Source of the DNA: Limonium bicolor | Lineage: Eukaryota > Streptophyta > Magnoliopsida > Caryophyllales > Plumbaginaceae | Direction: 5' to 3' | Assembly: GCA_023374045.1 (NCBI GenBank) | Contig: CM041779.1 | Location: 270,478,062 to 270,542,061 of the forward strand | Length of the DNA stretch: 64,000 nucleotides | Part shown: positions 44,065 through 57,084 of the stretch, in pieces | How positions within the stretch are numbered: position 1 is the first letter of the stretch | How the letters are laid out: the number at the start of each line of letters is the position of its first letter | Notes under the pieces: model-generated | Seen by the model: only the letters and a program-made list of their open reading frames with translations | The model's database searches: none | Told to the model about the DNA's origin: nothing | Translations under genes and position numbers: made by a program

Positions 44065-45590
44065 CCTGCTAGACAGCTATTGCGCTACTAGTACGGTCGC
44101 CTTTCATTTTACACGCTAGACAGCTATTGCGCTACTAGTGCGGTCGAATTTTTCATTTTACACCTGCTAGACAGCTATTGCGCTACTAGTACGGTCGCCT
44201 TTCGTTTTACACCGCTAGACAGCTATTGTGCTACTAGTCGGTCGCCTTTTTTTACACCTGCTAGACAGCTATTGCGCTACTAGTACGGTCGCCTTTCGTT
44301 TTACACCTGCTAGACACTATTGCGCTACTAGTACGGTCGCCTTTCATTTTACACCTGCTAGACAACTATTGCGCTACTAGTAACGGGTCGCCTTTCGTTT
44401 TACACCTGCTAGACAGCTATTGCGCTACTAGTACGATCGCTTTCATTTTACACCCGCTAGACAGCTATTGCGCTACTAGTGCGGTCGAATTTTTCATTTT
44501 ACATGCTAGACAGCTATTGCGCTACTAGTACGGTCACCTTTTCATTTCACCCACTAGACAGCTATTGCGCTACTTGTGCGGTCGCCTTTTCATTTCACAC
44601 CCACTAGACAGCTATTGCGCTACTAGTGCGGTCGACTTCTCATTTACACCTGCTAGACAGCTATTGCGCTACTAGTACGGTCGCCTTCTCATTTTACACC
44701 CACTAGGCAGCTATTACGCTGCTAGTGTGGTCCCGCCGTTTTTCCTCCACTAGGCAGCTATTACGCTACTAGTGCGAGATCGTTCATTTCATAACCCACT
44801 AGGCAGCTATTACGCTACTAGTGTGGTCCTGCTTTTTTCCTCCACTAGGCAGCTATTACGCTACTAGTGCGAGTTCGTTCATTTCATAACCCACTAGGCA
44901 GCTATTACGCTATAGTGCGAGATCGTTCATTTCATAACCCACTAGGCAGCTATTACGCTACTAGTCTGGTCCTGCTTTTTTCCTCCACTAGGCAGCTATT
45001 ACGCTACTAGTGCAAGTTCGTTCATTTCATAACCCACTAGGCAGCTATTACACTACTAGTGCGAGATCGTTCATTTCATAACCCACTAGGCAGCTATTAC
45101 GCTACTAGTGTGGTCCCGCCGTTTTTTCCTCCACTAGGCAGCTATTACGCTACTAGTGCGAGATCGTTCATTTCATAACCCACTAGGCAGCTATTACGCT
45201 ACTAGTGTGGTCCTGCTTTTTTCCTCCACTAGGCAGCTTTACGCTACTAGTGCGAGATCGTTCATTTCATAACCCACTAGGCTGCTATTACGCTACTAGT
45301 GTGGTCCCGCCGTTTTTCCTACTAGGCAGCTATTACGCTACTAGTGCGAGATCGTTCATTTCATAACCCATAGGCAGCTATTACGCTACTAGTGTGGTCC
45401 TGCTTTTTTCCTCCACTAGGCAGCTATTACGCTACTAGTGCGAGTTCGCTATTTCATAACCCACTAGGCAGCTATTACGCTACTAGTGCGGTCCCGCCGT
45501 TTTTCCTTCGCTAGGCAGCTATTACGCTACTAGCGCAAGATCGTTTCACATCCACCTGCTAGGCAGCTATTACTACTAGTACGGTACTCC
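44065..45590 (+). repeat. 49-52-bp satellite-like tandem array in U1
   Basis: About 31 copies of CTAG(A/G)CAGCTATT(G/A)CGCTACTAG plus a spacer. The left part (to about 44,700) has spacers acggtcgcctttc-ttttacacctg. The right part alternates gcgagatcgttcatttcata and gtggtcctgcttttttcctc spacers, giving a dimeric period of about 95. Each unit holds CTAG ends and AGC/GCT arms. Many units carry 1-3 base deletions relative to unit 2. Confidence 0.92.
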
Positions 45591-45591
45591 A

Positions 45592-46300
45592 TTAAAGTAT
45601 TATAGGCTCGTCATAAGTCCTATGACTAGATGTCAAGAGGTCTAGTTGAGGCTCGTCATAAGTCCTCGTACTTTTAATTGCATTATAGGCTCGTCATAAG
45701 TCCTATAGCTAGATGTCAAGAGGTCTAGTTGAGGTCATATAAGTCCTCGTGCACCCCAAATCAATCTAATTGTAGTATTATAGGCTTGTCATAAGTCCTA
45801 TAGCTAGATGTCAAGAGGTCTAGTTGAGGCTCGTCATAAGTCCTCGTACTTTCAATTGCATTATAGGCTTCATAAGTCCTATAGCTAGATGTCAAGAGGT
45901 CTAGTTGAGGCTCGTCATAAGTCCTCGTGCACCCCAAATCATATAATTGTTAGTATTATAGGCTCGTCATAAGTCCTATAGCTAGATGTCAAGAGGTCTA
46001 GTTGAGGCTCGTCATAAGTCCTCGTACTTTCAATTGCATTATAGGCTCGTCATAAGTCCTATAGCTAGATGTCAAGAGGTCTAGTTGAGGCTCGTCATAA
46101 GTCCTCGTGCACCCCAAATCAATATAATTGTTAGTATTATAGGCACGTCATAAGTCCTATGACTAGATATCAAGAGGTCTAGTTGAGGCTCGTCATAAGT
46201 CCTCGTACTTTCAATTGCATTATAGGCTCGTCATAAGTCCTATGACTAGATGTCAAGAGGTCTAGTCGAGGCTCGTCATGAGTCCTCATGCTTCCAATCA
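45592..46300 (+). repeat. GGCTCGTCATAAGTCCT array with about 181-bp higher-order period in U1
   Basis: The basic unit attataggctcgtcataagt... ends alternately in ctcgtactttcaattgc (about 83 bases) or ctcgtgcaccccaaatcaat... (about 98 bases). GGCTCGTCATAAGTCCT occurs twice per unit. There are about four higher-order copies, directly before the PPT. Confidence 0.9.
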
Positions 46301-46404
46301 CATTCATACACTCACGGTCGCATCCCAATGCACCACAAACCATGGTGAGAATTTTTGTGGCCCCGTCAACCTTGATCCAATTTTGCAAAGACCTACAAAA
46401 TTGA

Positions 46405-46420
46405 ATCAAGGGGAGCCATC
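46405..46420 (+). other. polypurine tract before LTR U2
   Basis: tcaaggggagccatc abuts TGTAGACACC. The purine run aaggggag is short and is followed by ccatc, which is unusual; the same junction occurs at 59,433-59,448. Confidence 0.6.
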
Positions 46421-49400
46421 TGTAGACACCAAAATTCTCACACTATAAAGCAAATTCCAGAATAAAAATACAATAAGAGGGGTCGTCGCCTTTCTTTTTC
46501 AAAACGTATTGACGTGCGTGCCAAAATGAAACCATCGTTTTACGACAAAAATTTTAAACCAATTTTCAAACATTTTAGAAAAATACATTTTTGTAACCTG
46601 TTTTGGACTTACCCTTTTATTTATTTATCTATTTAGCTATTTTTAGTTTAAGTTCACTAGTTATTGACATTTCATTTACTTTATTTTGCTTATATTTATT
46701 TATCATTTTTCATGTTGTTATTTTGTAAAGAAACATTTTTTATTCGATTAAAACTCCTTCATTACACTGCATATTCCCATTTGGAATAATATCATTTTTA
46801 GAAACATTATATGACTCGAATTCGAGCTTTAGTTTATTTCTTGCATGTATATATTGAATTCTGGCATAGCTCAATCTGGTTAAGTGTTCATGTGGGAACC
46901 CGTAGACCCCTTGTTCAAATCTAGCAAAAGACGGGTGCTTTGTTACTTTTCTCCTGCCCCACAAAAAGAATCTTTCTCTCATTTCGTGTGCAAATGTCTG
47001 AATGTTCTCGTAGCTCAACTGGTTTGTTATCAGGGAGGAGCCAACACTGGAGTTCAAAACCCAGGAGCAGCAACGCTTGTTTTTATTGTTGTTACTCGCA
47101 AAGGTCAGCCCGGACCCAACCCGTGTTAAAAAACCCTAGATATTTCGTATAAAGACGGAACTACAGTGACCGCCTTCTTCGGTCCTGGAGCTGAACCATC
47201 GGAGGAACAACTCTCTCTTCTTCCCCGATAATTCCCTCGATCTCTCTTGTCCTGCTCTGATTGTTCTCTCTCGATCTCAAGACCCAAAAACCCTAAATCT
47301 CCTAGCTGCTAAACCCTCACCCGGTCTCTTCTTCCTCAAACCTCTGTTTCTTTCTTCTTCTACAAAAAGAAAAACTGGCAAAACGAGGAACACACAAGCT
47401 CTGCATCGTATTCATCCTCTCAATCGATATAACCCCCTCACAGTGGCCACGGCCGACCACCATCGTCCCCCCAAATTCACACTGAAAACCTTCAAACCTT
47501 CAATCCCACCGGTCACACCTCCTCCCAAAACCTCAACTAGCAAACATCAACTTACTACTCTGAACTTCCTCCATCCATTCCCTTTTCTCGATCTTGCAAC
47601 CCAAACTAGCGAACAAAGCTATTGCTCCTCCTCCACGTCGCCCGGCGTGAATTGCTCCGTCTTTCGTTATCGGTTCACGTGAGCTCCATCTCTGATGCCT
47701 CATGCCTAGGTTGCCTCGTGCGACTGTTTCCAACATCACCGCCATCGATCCCGTCGCCAGAGGCTTAGCACCAATTCCCGTATCGACAACCTGCACAACT
47801 TGGAAGACAAATTTCTTTTTCCAAGGTGTCCATGGGAGATAATTTCTTCTCGTTCGAGCCGATTCGGTCCTTTTTTTTAGTGGCTACTCCAGAGCCTTGT
47901 CCGCCAGCATAGTCTCGAATCATCTCCGACATCACACCACCCACCGAAAAAGAATTTGATCCGCGGTTTGAAATTTCCTCAACCTAGTCCACCAAAATTT
48001 CCATTCCAGTTGGTTTCTGTTCGACTTGGTCTCTCCACGTTTAACACAAACTTTCTCACTTTACTGCTTATTGACTCTATGAGTATCTGACCAGCCGGAG
48101 TTCTTGAACTCAGAGAAAATTTGTGTAAAACGAAGGTACTCATTTTCGTTTCGCTTACTGTCTTGCTTCAATCTGGTTTGGATCGGAAGATTCTGTCCGT
48201 TATTTGTTTATCTTGGTGCCATTGGAAGAGCTTGATCTAAGCCGTGAGAAACTTGGACTTCTGGCTGATATTGGTTTATTTGAATTCGACCCCATGCTCG
48301 AATACATTTCCTGGGACTGGCCTGATTCTCCGTATATACTAATCTCTACATGTACAAAATTCTTGGTTAGTTTACTTATGTCCCCTGCAGGTTCTGTATG
48401 AGACAGACCCCCCAGGTCTAGAAAATGCAACATGGTGTTCCCACCCGCTCAACTCTTTCGGTATACTTCATCCATGATGTTTATATTAATCGATTAACCC
48501 TTCATCTGGTGTTCTCTGTTTTTTTTCTTTCTTGTAGTTTCTTCTCTTGCAGGAAATTTCTTCTGTTCATCCCACGGTAACTACCCCTCTAAACCTTTTG
48601 GTCTGAAACTCTCATCTGAAACATGCCCGGATGTGAATGTGTCCATACTACTACGCTGAACATGCTCCCTGTTTGCGGTTCCTATTGTTTTGCTGATGAT
48701 AATGTTGAGCGATTATGCGCTTTGCTTACTTCTATCTGTTGGCTCAAATTTTGGCTTAAAAAGAAAAGGACGTGTGTTGTTGCTAGAGGAAGAATTTTGT
48801 TGTTTTGTAAATTCCTATCCACACTTTAAACTGCTATCGCCGACCTGGTTGGGTTCTTAGGAGATTCATTTATTCTTGTGTTTAGTTTATTTGACGTTAG
48901 AGTAGCTTTCATTCAGTTTCTACTATACGCTGTTAACTTCAGTTATGCCTTTCCATTTTTTTTTTTTAATTGGCAATCAAAATCTTGAATTCGAATTACC
49001 TACAATGGAAGAAAGACCGACACATGAATGTACATTTGATATTGGTCTCGGTCCCGTTCACTACCAGCTTAATTTTAAATAACATCCTTACAACCACCAA
49101 CTGCTGTGGTAATGTCGGGTAGGAACCTCTCACAAATTCGATAGATCAAACTCTTTTATTCACCCTTTTTTTTATTATTATTATTATTTAGTTCTTTATT
49201 GTAGATGTACAGCTTTTATCTTTATCTTTCACTGTCATTTGTTGATCCAGTCTATTTATTTCCAACTAAGCCATAGTTATTATCATTTAGGACCAAGCCT
49301 TAGGATAGAGGGTGAACCCTAAGATTTAGGTGAGCCATGGTCCCACCTAATAAGCTGGGTTATCCCTAAACCCAAACCACATTTTATTATATAATAAAAA

Positions 49401-49764
49401 ATCAATTTCAAAATCTGAAATATTTTTAGCTTCAAAGTGAAACCCAATCCAAAGGCAATTTCAATTTCATGGCCCGATTCAAATTCCAATTTGAAATCCC
49501 AATTCAAAATCCAATTTGGAAGCCCGCAAACCTGAGGCCCAAAACCCTAGGCTCAAGTTCAATTCAAAACTCAGCCCAACTCCACTTCTCAAACCAGCCC
49601 AATTTCATTTCAAAAAAAAAAAAAAGAAAGCCCAACAGCACCTCAAATCAAATAAAAAGGCCCAAGACCTAGTCCAGTCCAAAAACAACCCTCAGCCCAA
49701 CTCAGAAGCCCAACAAGGCCCAATTTCACCTGAAATCCCAACAAGGCCCAATCCGGCCCAAACC

Positions 49765-49982
49765 TTGACCAAGGCCCAATCCGGCCCAAACCTTGACCAA
49801 GGCCCAATCTTGTCCAACTTTGACTTGGTCCAATTTTGACCAACCTGAAATTTGACCCGGTCTAGCTTTGACCAACCCCACTTTGACCAAGGCCTAATCC
49901 GGTCCGACCTTGACCTTGACCCCAAACTTTGACCTTGATCCAACTGTAACTCGGTCCAACTTTGACCAATCCAACATTGACC
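49765..49982 (+). repeat. TTGACC-rich array in LTR U2
   Basis: Copy of the U1 array, with the same twelve TTGAC(C/T) words. Confidence 0.6.
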
Positions 49983-50511
49983 CAACCCGTTTTCCAAACC
50001 CCAACCCAAACTCAATTCAAACCAAATTTGATTCGAACCCAATTCATTCAATTCAAATCCAAATTCAATTCAATTCCAAACTCATTCAAATCCAAATTCA
50101 ATTCAATTCCAAACTCATTCAAATCCAAATTCAATTCAATTCCAAACCCATTCAAATCCAAATTCATTTCAATTCCAATTCGAATCAATATTCATTCAAC
50201 CCCGGTTCAACTTCGATTTCAATTCCGTTCCAATTTCTCCTACACTTTAAATGTCTCATAGACCCGAGCGTCTCACAGACTTTGTCATTCCAATGGTTCG
50301 AACGTCTCACAGACCTGAGCGTCTCACAGACCCGAGCGTCTCACAGACCCAAGCGTCTCACAGACTTCGACATCTCAAGGTTTCAAACGTCTCACGGACC
50401 CGAGCGTCTCACAGACTAGCTACACCCTAAACCTGAAACTTCTCAAAACTCCGAACCCTCCTAAATCTTAAACATCTCAAAAAATCTCCAAAAACTCCAA
50501 AATGTCGTGAA

Positions 50512-50551
50512 CTACGTAAGGTCTGATCTCAACATGGAGTTGAGTACGTAG
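50512..50551 (+). other. conserved two-stem hairpin in LTR U2
   Basis: Same sequence as the LTR U1 hairpin (CTACGTA/TACGTAG and CTCAAC/GTTGAG). Confidence 0.75.
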
Positions 50552-53500
50552 GCAGCCCATCTAGGGTGCGACCCCATTCCAAACAAAAACCCTTTTCCCC
50601 TCTAAGGTGGCTCTCATATCTCTCAAAACGCTCAAACCTTCTTTGCCCCCTACAAACTTCAAACCATCAGACTCCAAGTCTTGTCTATTCATTCAACCTC
50701 AAAACTTTTCCCAAATCTTCATTCTATACTCATCCGAATTCAGCAATTCCTCTCCTTGGCGCTAGCTTGGTAGAAAAGCTCGCCTCATCCACTCTCATTT
50801 TCTCTCCTCCTCCGTCCTAATCCTATCCTTGGATTTTAAATGAATCTCTTTAACAAGGTTTTGAAAGAATGCAATCCCGACAATTGAGACCGAGTTTCCT
50901 CGGGCACCAATCCGAAGTCGTGGTCGTTGCCACTTCTAAGGGGTGTAATCCAGTGCGAACCCATATAGAATCTCTAGTATGATTAGATAAGTCCTATCCA
51001 TAGGCAGCAATCTCAGAGTCAATTAACGGTTCCTAGAACCCAGTTTTCCTTCCTAGTTATCATAGGTCAAACTAGGTGGCGACTCTAGTCAACTCCGCCT
51101 TATAGAGGCATAAGTCCGCGTGGAGCCCATTGAGAGCGGGTGTAGTGCTCACTAGCATTCCCTTTATGCTTTCTGGGAAAGATGGACGATAGAGTAGGTA
51201 TTTGAGGGATGCCGAGGTGACATGTTTTCACCCCTCCACAGAATGGCATTTTAGGATCTAGGTTTTTCAGTCAAGAACCATATTTAGATAGACCCCCCTC
51301 ATACCGAAAAATCACCCTCCACAGAATGGCGACTCTGCTGGGGAAAACTTGAGTAAGTTTTTCTCAAACTCAAGGAAGACTGAACTCCATTCAAATTGTC
51401 AGGATTTCCCCACTTCTTTCAAACCTTCATGAGATTCATTTCAAAGCCTCTAGGATTACTCTACTCCACACTTAGAGTGTGTACCTGATGAGGACAGTTA
51501 GGACTTGATAGATCCTCAACAAACGTTACAACAATTGGTTAATGATTAGCTCACGATTAGAAAGAGACACTTAGGATTGAATGAAGCTAACTTCCCTCTA
51601 GGTTAATACAAGCAATTTGGAATCACTTTCAAGAAAAAATCCTTAGCAAATAGGTTGGTACTGACTTCATCGCTTTTATATTTATGTTATGATTGTGGGG
51701 TGCATTGGGAGGGTAGCTTGAACATGCATTCCTCTGGTCACCCGATTTATCCACGAGTCACGGAATCCCGACCGGTCCACGGTTGATTTCCCATGAGCTG
51801 GGTCATTTATATAAATGGCTAACCCACGGGGCAAGATGGTCATCGACCTACGCCCTGCAGGCTCATGATCCAAAAATATCCTCCATTATCCGAGTTTAAG
51901 CCAGCATATAGTGAACCATGAGCCTTCAGTGTCCAGCTGCCTAATCCGGTGTCTAAGACGAGTTTTATGGGTAGTCACCCCCTTTGTATGCCGCCTGTCT
52001 GACCACCTCTTTGCCTTACCTTGAAGATTGCATGGGCTCAGTTCTCCATTGTTCCTCTGCGCCACGGGTGTCTCTAAAGCCCAATGTCACGCTACACGTC
52101 CATAGAGGATCCCGTATTTACCGGATACCCATACATGGCACAACGTAGTCAGTGAATAATTTGGACTTTAGACACACCTGACCGTGCAGATGATGAGAGA
52201 CCCGTTCCCATGCAATACTTCCCCGAGTTTCCCGAAAGTGGGGTGTTGTCGGATCATCACTGGCCGTGGCGTATGTTTCCTTATCACTTCGGGTATCCGG
52301 ACCTTTCGAACTTAAGCACTCCGGACTTTCTTGATGACGTGCCCCGCAAGGCATAGCAGAGAAAAACCCCGAGAGATGACAGTGAAGGGACGATGGTTCC
52401 CCCGGTGAGACGGAATCATAATTGACCTGGAAAGTGATTATCCCAACATTAACACTTACAGCTCCACATCAAATATAGCCACGATTTACTTTATGCTATA
52501 CATGTGTGCAAACCACTTTTTCAAACCAGTCTGTTTTAGAAAGTTCGGAATTCTCTTTCACATATCTTTTAAAGAGGTTTTACAAGCTCGTTCAATTTAA
52601 AGTCTCACCTTAGTTTTGCTCCCAAACATTTGGGTTTTAAAACCCGTCACTTCATCCTTTAAAACCTTGTTATTTCCAAAACGATTTTCAGAAATAGATT
52701 TCGAAAAACCTACTTTCTACAAACGAATTTCAAACAACATTCTTCACCAACATTATTTCTTAATGGTTTTCGAAAACAGTTTTCAAAGTGGATTTTCACA
52801 AATGTATTTCAAAATAAATGATTTAGTCCCCATGTCGTGACCCGCTATTTTTGAAGTTCTGTCCACCTTCAAGAGCAGCGGTCATTACCGTGGAGCGTAC
52901 TACTCAGTTCGTGTTTTCACAAAAGTGGTGGATTTTCACATAAAATTTTGTGTTCGTCGATTCATCTTTCCTTTCTCAAAAACATCCCCCATTCCTCTAG
53001 TCGGAGCAAGTGAAGCAGCATGAAGATCGACTACGCGGATCGAGCCGAAAGCTAGAGGCGCACCAACTCGTGGAGCCTGCCGAGCGACATGAAGACCAAC
53101 ACCAACCATTCAAATACAAAACCAGGGGTGTACCAACCCGAGTCAAGCAACACGAAGATCAGCAATACCGGTTCAAGTTCAACTGTTGAAAATCAGAAGA
53201 ACACCAACCCGTTTTGTTTGATCACAATACTGCTTCGCTGCAACAACCTGAACTCGAGCGAGCAACCAGTCAAACGCCCGAAGATGAGCGAACGACCAAT
53301 CAAGAGCCCGAACACAAACAAGCAGTCAGTCAGAAGCTCGAAGATCAAGTAAAAGAGTTCAGAAGAAGTTTATCTCAAATTCCCCCTTTAATGACTTTTT
53401 AGAATTGATGTATAGGTTTTTCCCTATGATTCTTTTCTCTCTTGTCCATTTCTAAATAGACTGCATGTATAGGTTCATTCCCTCTGAATTTATTTAGATC

Positions 53501-54992
53501 AATGTGTATAGGGTTCCCCACTCACTACTTTATTTGCGAATGACCGAGCATCAAAATTCCTACCGAGAGAATCCACCACTTCGAAAACACGTGTTCAAAA
53601 ACATTTTTCTAAAACTTGATTTCTTTTAGCACATACGATTTGCTTCTTTCCATTTCCGATCAGTTCACATTCATTAATCATGCATGAATCACGCTCACCT
53701 CAGAAAAATTGCATAATCACATGTTGCATTCCCAACACATCACACACAAGCATTCATCCCATTTTTTCAAAGCATGCTAACATTCACATTTGTCATATTC
53801 TTTTTTCTGTTATAATGATTGTGTTTGCAGGTGATTAACCGCGTCTACCCATGAGTGAAAGCGTGACCCTCGAAGCGATAGCAAGAAATACCAGAGATTC
53901 AAACCTTTTCCCATTCAGCTACCATGTACATAGAGACCAACAGCAACAAAAAAGCAATTAAAAAAAAACGTACATCCGAAAATCCAAAAAATTGACATCC
54001 AAAAATCTAAAAAAAAAAAATCATACCTTCAAAAATCCCAACAATACAGTCACTGTCATATCACGCGACCACCTTCCAAAGCCCCAGGAGCTAATCATCA
54101 TCCAAATACCATTTTGAAACAACTTCTCTCACATCGTGCCCAACATTTAGACCATCTTCAGGCCGACATTGACGGGATGAGCTTCATGGATCATCAACTG
54201 GAATCGACTCAAGCGAGACTAGGTGTAGTCTTACCGCTCATGCATTGCATAAAAAAAAACATTCAATCAAAGTTCAAAAGTCAACCGTTTCCAACATCAT
54301 TTTCATAATCTCATGCATCCTATGTGTAGTAATTCCATATTACCACAATATATTGCCTGTAGATAGTTGCATTTGCATACTCCCGTATCGAAACGTCGTC
54401 TTTGGCAAAAATCTTGATTGATTGTTTGAATAGAGTGCGTGAACCGCTAAACTCTCGACCTGTCAACGAACACAAGGGTCAAATCAAAATCAGCACCACA
54501 AACCAAGTGAGTAGTGTGCGAAGAGCAGTATTTTCTCTTGAATTTCAAATGAGGGTATTGGACCATCCACTGAGCGATGAGGGAAGATAGAGCGAGTCCA
54601 TAGAGGTAAAACCATGAGTGACATGTGCATTCCTTCATCACATGGAGAGACACAATACATAGTGAGATCAATGTCGATATACAGGATACGAACTGTGATT
54701 CATGCAAAGATCTGAGAATAGTAAGAAAACAATCATTGACTAATGAGAATGACGAGGCACTTAGGAATCAAAATCTCCACAAAACCCAAAAATTTTGACT
54801 GCCCTGTACATAATCCCTTAGTTAGCCCCGCTGAGCCTTTCACGATAAACCTTTTTCTATGAACTCCACAACATGCCAACTCACATACACATATTTACTC
54901 ACCCTTGCAATAGAGGATCTCGAAGGAGCCAGAGCCATGGTCTCTCCCCCACCATCTTCACAAAACAACAAATGAAATGCTTGAAGAAATCA

Positions 54993-55215
54993 GTGAGTCA
55001 ATGCAACTCCAAAGCCAAACACCAAAAAAGAACACCGAAAATGTTCAAGAAGATCGATGAGTCAATGCAACTCCAAAGCCAAACACCAAAAAAGAACACC
55101 GAAAATGTACAAGAAGATCGATGAGTCAATGCAACTCCAAAGCCAAACACCAAAAAAGAACACCGAAAATGTTCAAGAAGATCGATGAGTCAATGCACTC
55201 CAAAGCTGAAAGCCA
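54993..55215 (+). repeat. 64-bp tandem repeat in U2
   Basis: About 3.5 copies of the unit seen in U1, here with a steady 64-base period. Confidence 0.9.
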
Positions 55216-56139
55216 AAATACAAAGCAGAGAATGCTTGAGAAAGTTGATGAGCCAAATGCAATTTCAAAAAACAAAATGAGAAGAAAGTTCAAATCGAAC
55301 ACCAGAAGAGACAAGAAGGAGAAATCCAAATTCGAAGGACCAATGATGTCCCGTAGAAATCAATAAAGGTTATCAAAACCAGTATAATCATTCCACCCAT
55401 GGTGAAGGCGAAACATATCCTTTATTGCACAAAAGCTCCACAATTCCCAAATAAATCATCCAGTCCCATGTGACATACATCGTACCCCTCAGCCCCGTTA
55501 TAACCTAATAAAGACCTCTGACTCGTTAGTCGATGAGCGTTAACTGAAAGTACCGGACCTGAAACATGAATCATAAGCTTCGTACTCGTTATCAACATGT
55601 CCTGTCATACCAAAGGGACCATGAGCGAATGAGTGTGACCTTACCCCACGAGGTCTTATGAGTGCGAGTGAATCTCCAATCCGAGCACCAAATCATAAAC
55701 AGCCTACCCCTTGCAGGTGAGAAATTGTGAGGATCGGAAAGTCCAAAACCTCGAAAGAAATTCTAAAGAAAATACTGCTCTGAGCATCAAGAGCGTCATC
55801 ACACCAATAGCACACACGGCCATACTCACGAGAGATTGACCCACATCCCTTCATGAGAGGAAAGTGATTCACGTATTTGAGTTCAACAGTCACTCAAGAT
55901 CGAACTGAAGATGTCTTATATTCGTAAACCTCATAGTAAGAGAGATAGAGCCATACCTTCTCTCCCCCAAAAAAAAAACTATATATGCATCTTGCATCTC
56001 ATCTAGCCTTTAGTATTTGCATGCATCATAACCATTTCACCTTCAACATCCGACCGGTAAGAACTCTGCCTAGTCTCGCTGAAAGTCGACTTCAATTGCA
56101 GTTGTTGAAACGTAACTTCTGATCGAAAGATGTCAACCG

Positions 56140-56950
56140 AAGCCATCCTGGGCTATCCTCAAGCTACATCGAACCAAACTAAAGCTATCTGGAGCCACAC
56201 AAAGACCATTCCAGAGCCATCCACTATTATATTCGAGTCTCATCGACACCACTCCCAAAGCCAAGCCGGAGCCATGCGGGAGCCATCCTCAAAACACTGA
56301 GACCATCCTTGGAGCTACACAGGGGTTATCCCAACAGTCCGAGAACAATACGGGAGCCACCTCAAATCCATATTGGAGCCATTTCGTCACCAACGCCGCG
56401 CCTAAAGAGGATCTAACTACGTATGGTCTGATCTCAATATGGGATTGAGTACGTAGGCAGCCGTTCAGGGTGCGACCACATCAAAGGCGAAAACTTCCCT
56501 TTTCCCCTCGGTGTCATTAAAGTGAACCAACCAAGCATCGTCATGCTCAATCAGCATAAGGTCATCCCGGAGCCATCCATGGAAATCCTGGAACCATGAT
56601 GGGAACTCCCAACAATTCATGCAACTGTGTTTCATCATCGTTCACCCATGAAAAACCATTCACTCACTACAAAGTCCACCAAATTCCGTCAAACAACAAT
56701 AAATCCATCATCGGAGCCATCAAACCACCCTGAAAAGAAAATCTTAAGGCAAATCAAAGCCCACAAACTGCCACAAAATCACCAACCATGTCAAACCCAC
56801 CAACCCCCCGAGACCATTGGTCACACCGGAGCCATCAGTGCCTACCAGAGCCATCAGTGCACAGTGGAGCCATCAACGCATACTGGAGCCATCTCAGATC
56901 CTTGAAGCCATGCCGGAGCCATACCGGAGCCATCCCGAGGTTTTGATGTT
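56140..56950 (+). repeat. dispersed GGAGCCAT repeats in U2
   Basis: Copy of the U1 stretch, with the same irregular spacing. Confidence 0.8.
56417..56456 (+). other. conserved two-stem hairpin in U2 internal region
   Basis: CTACGTA/TACGTAG and CTCAAT/ATTGAG, identical to the U1 internal form. Confidence 0.75.
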
Positions 56951-57084
56951 ACTATAAAGCCATCTGCTCACACAAAAACCTACCTCCACAAACAGGGAGT
57001 TTAATTCAATTAATACACTGGTTGATCACCTCACATCACATATCATCTGCATATACCCACAAAATTTGCTCACTATCTGACGCA

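Larger units (their letters stand above)
46421..51323 (+). repeat. LTR U2 (4.90 kb)
   Basis: Second copy, TGTAGACACC to CCTCCACA. It repeats every feature of LTR U1 in order: tRNA-like heads (46,861-47,066, with deletions in both), TATAAAG (47,148-47,154), the exon-like stretch (about 48,190-48,575), TTGACC array (49,765-49,982), 33-bp repeat (50,058-50,175), 18-bp repeat (50,254-50,418), hairpin (50,512-50,551) and the duplicated junction (from about 51,229). It has an internal region on both sides, as expected in a tandem element. Confidence 0.85.

Noticed and set aside
44065..45590. CRISPR-like array of about 50-bp units
   Set aside because: The spacers are themselves repeated in a few types, the genome is eukaryotic, and the array lies inside a retrotransposon.
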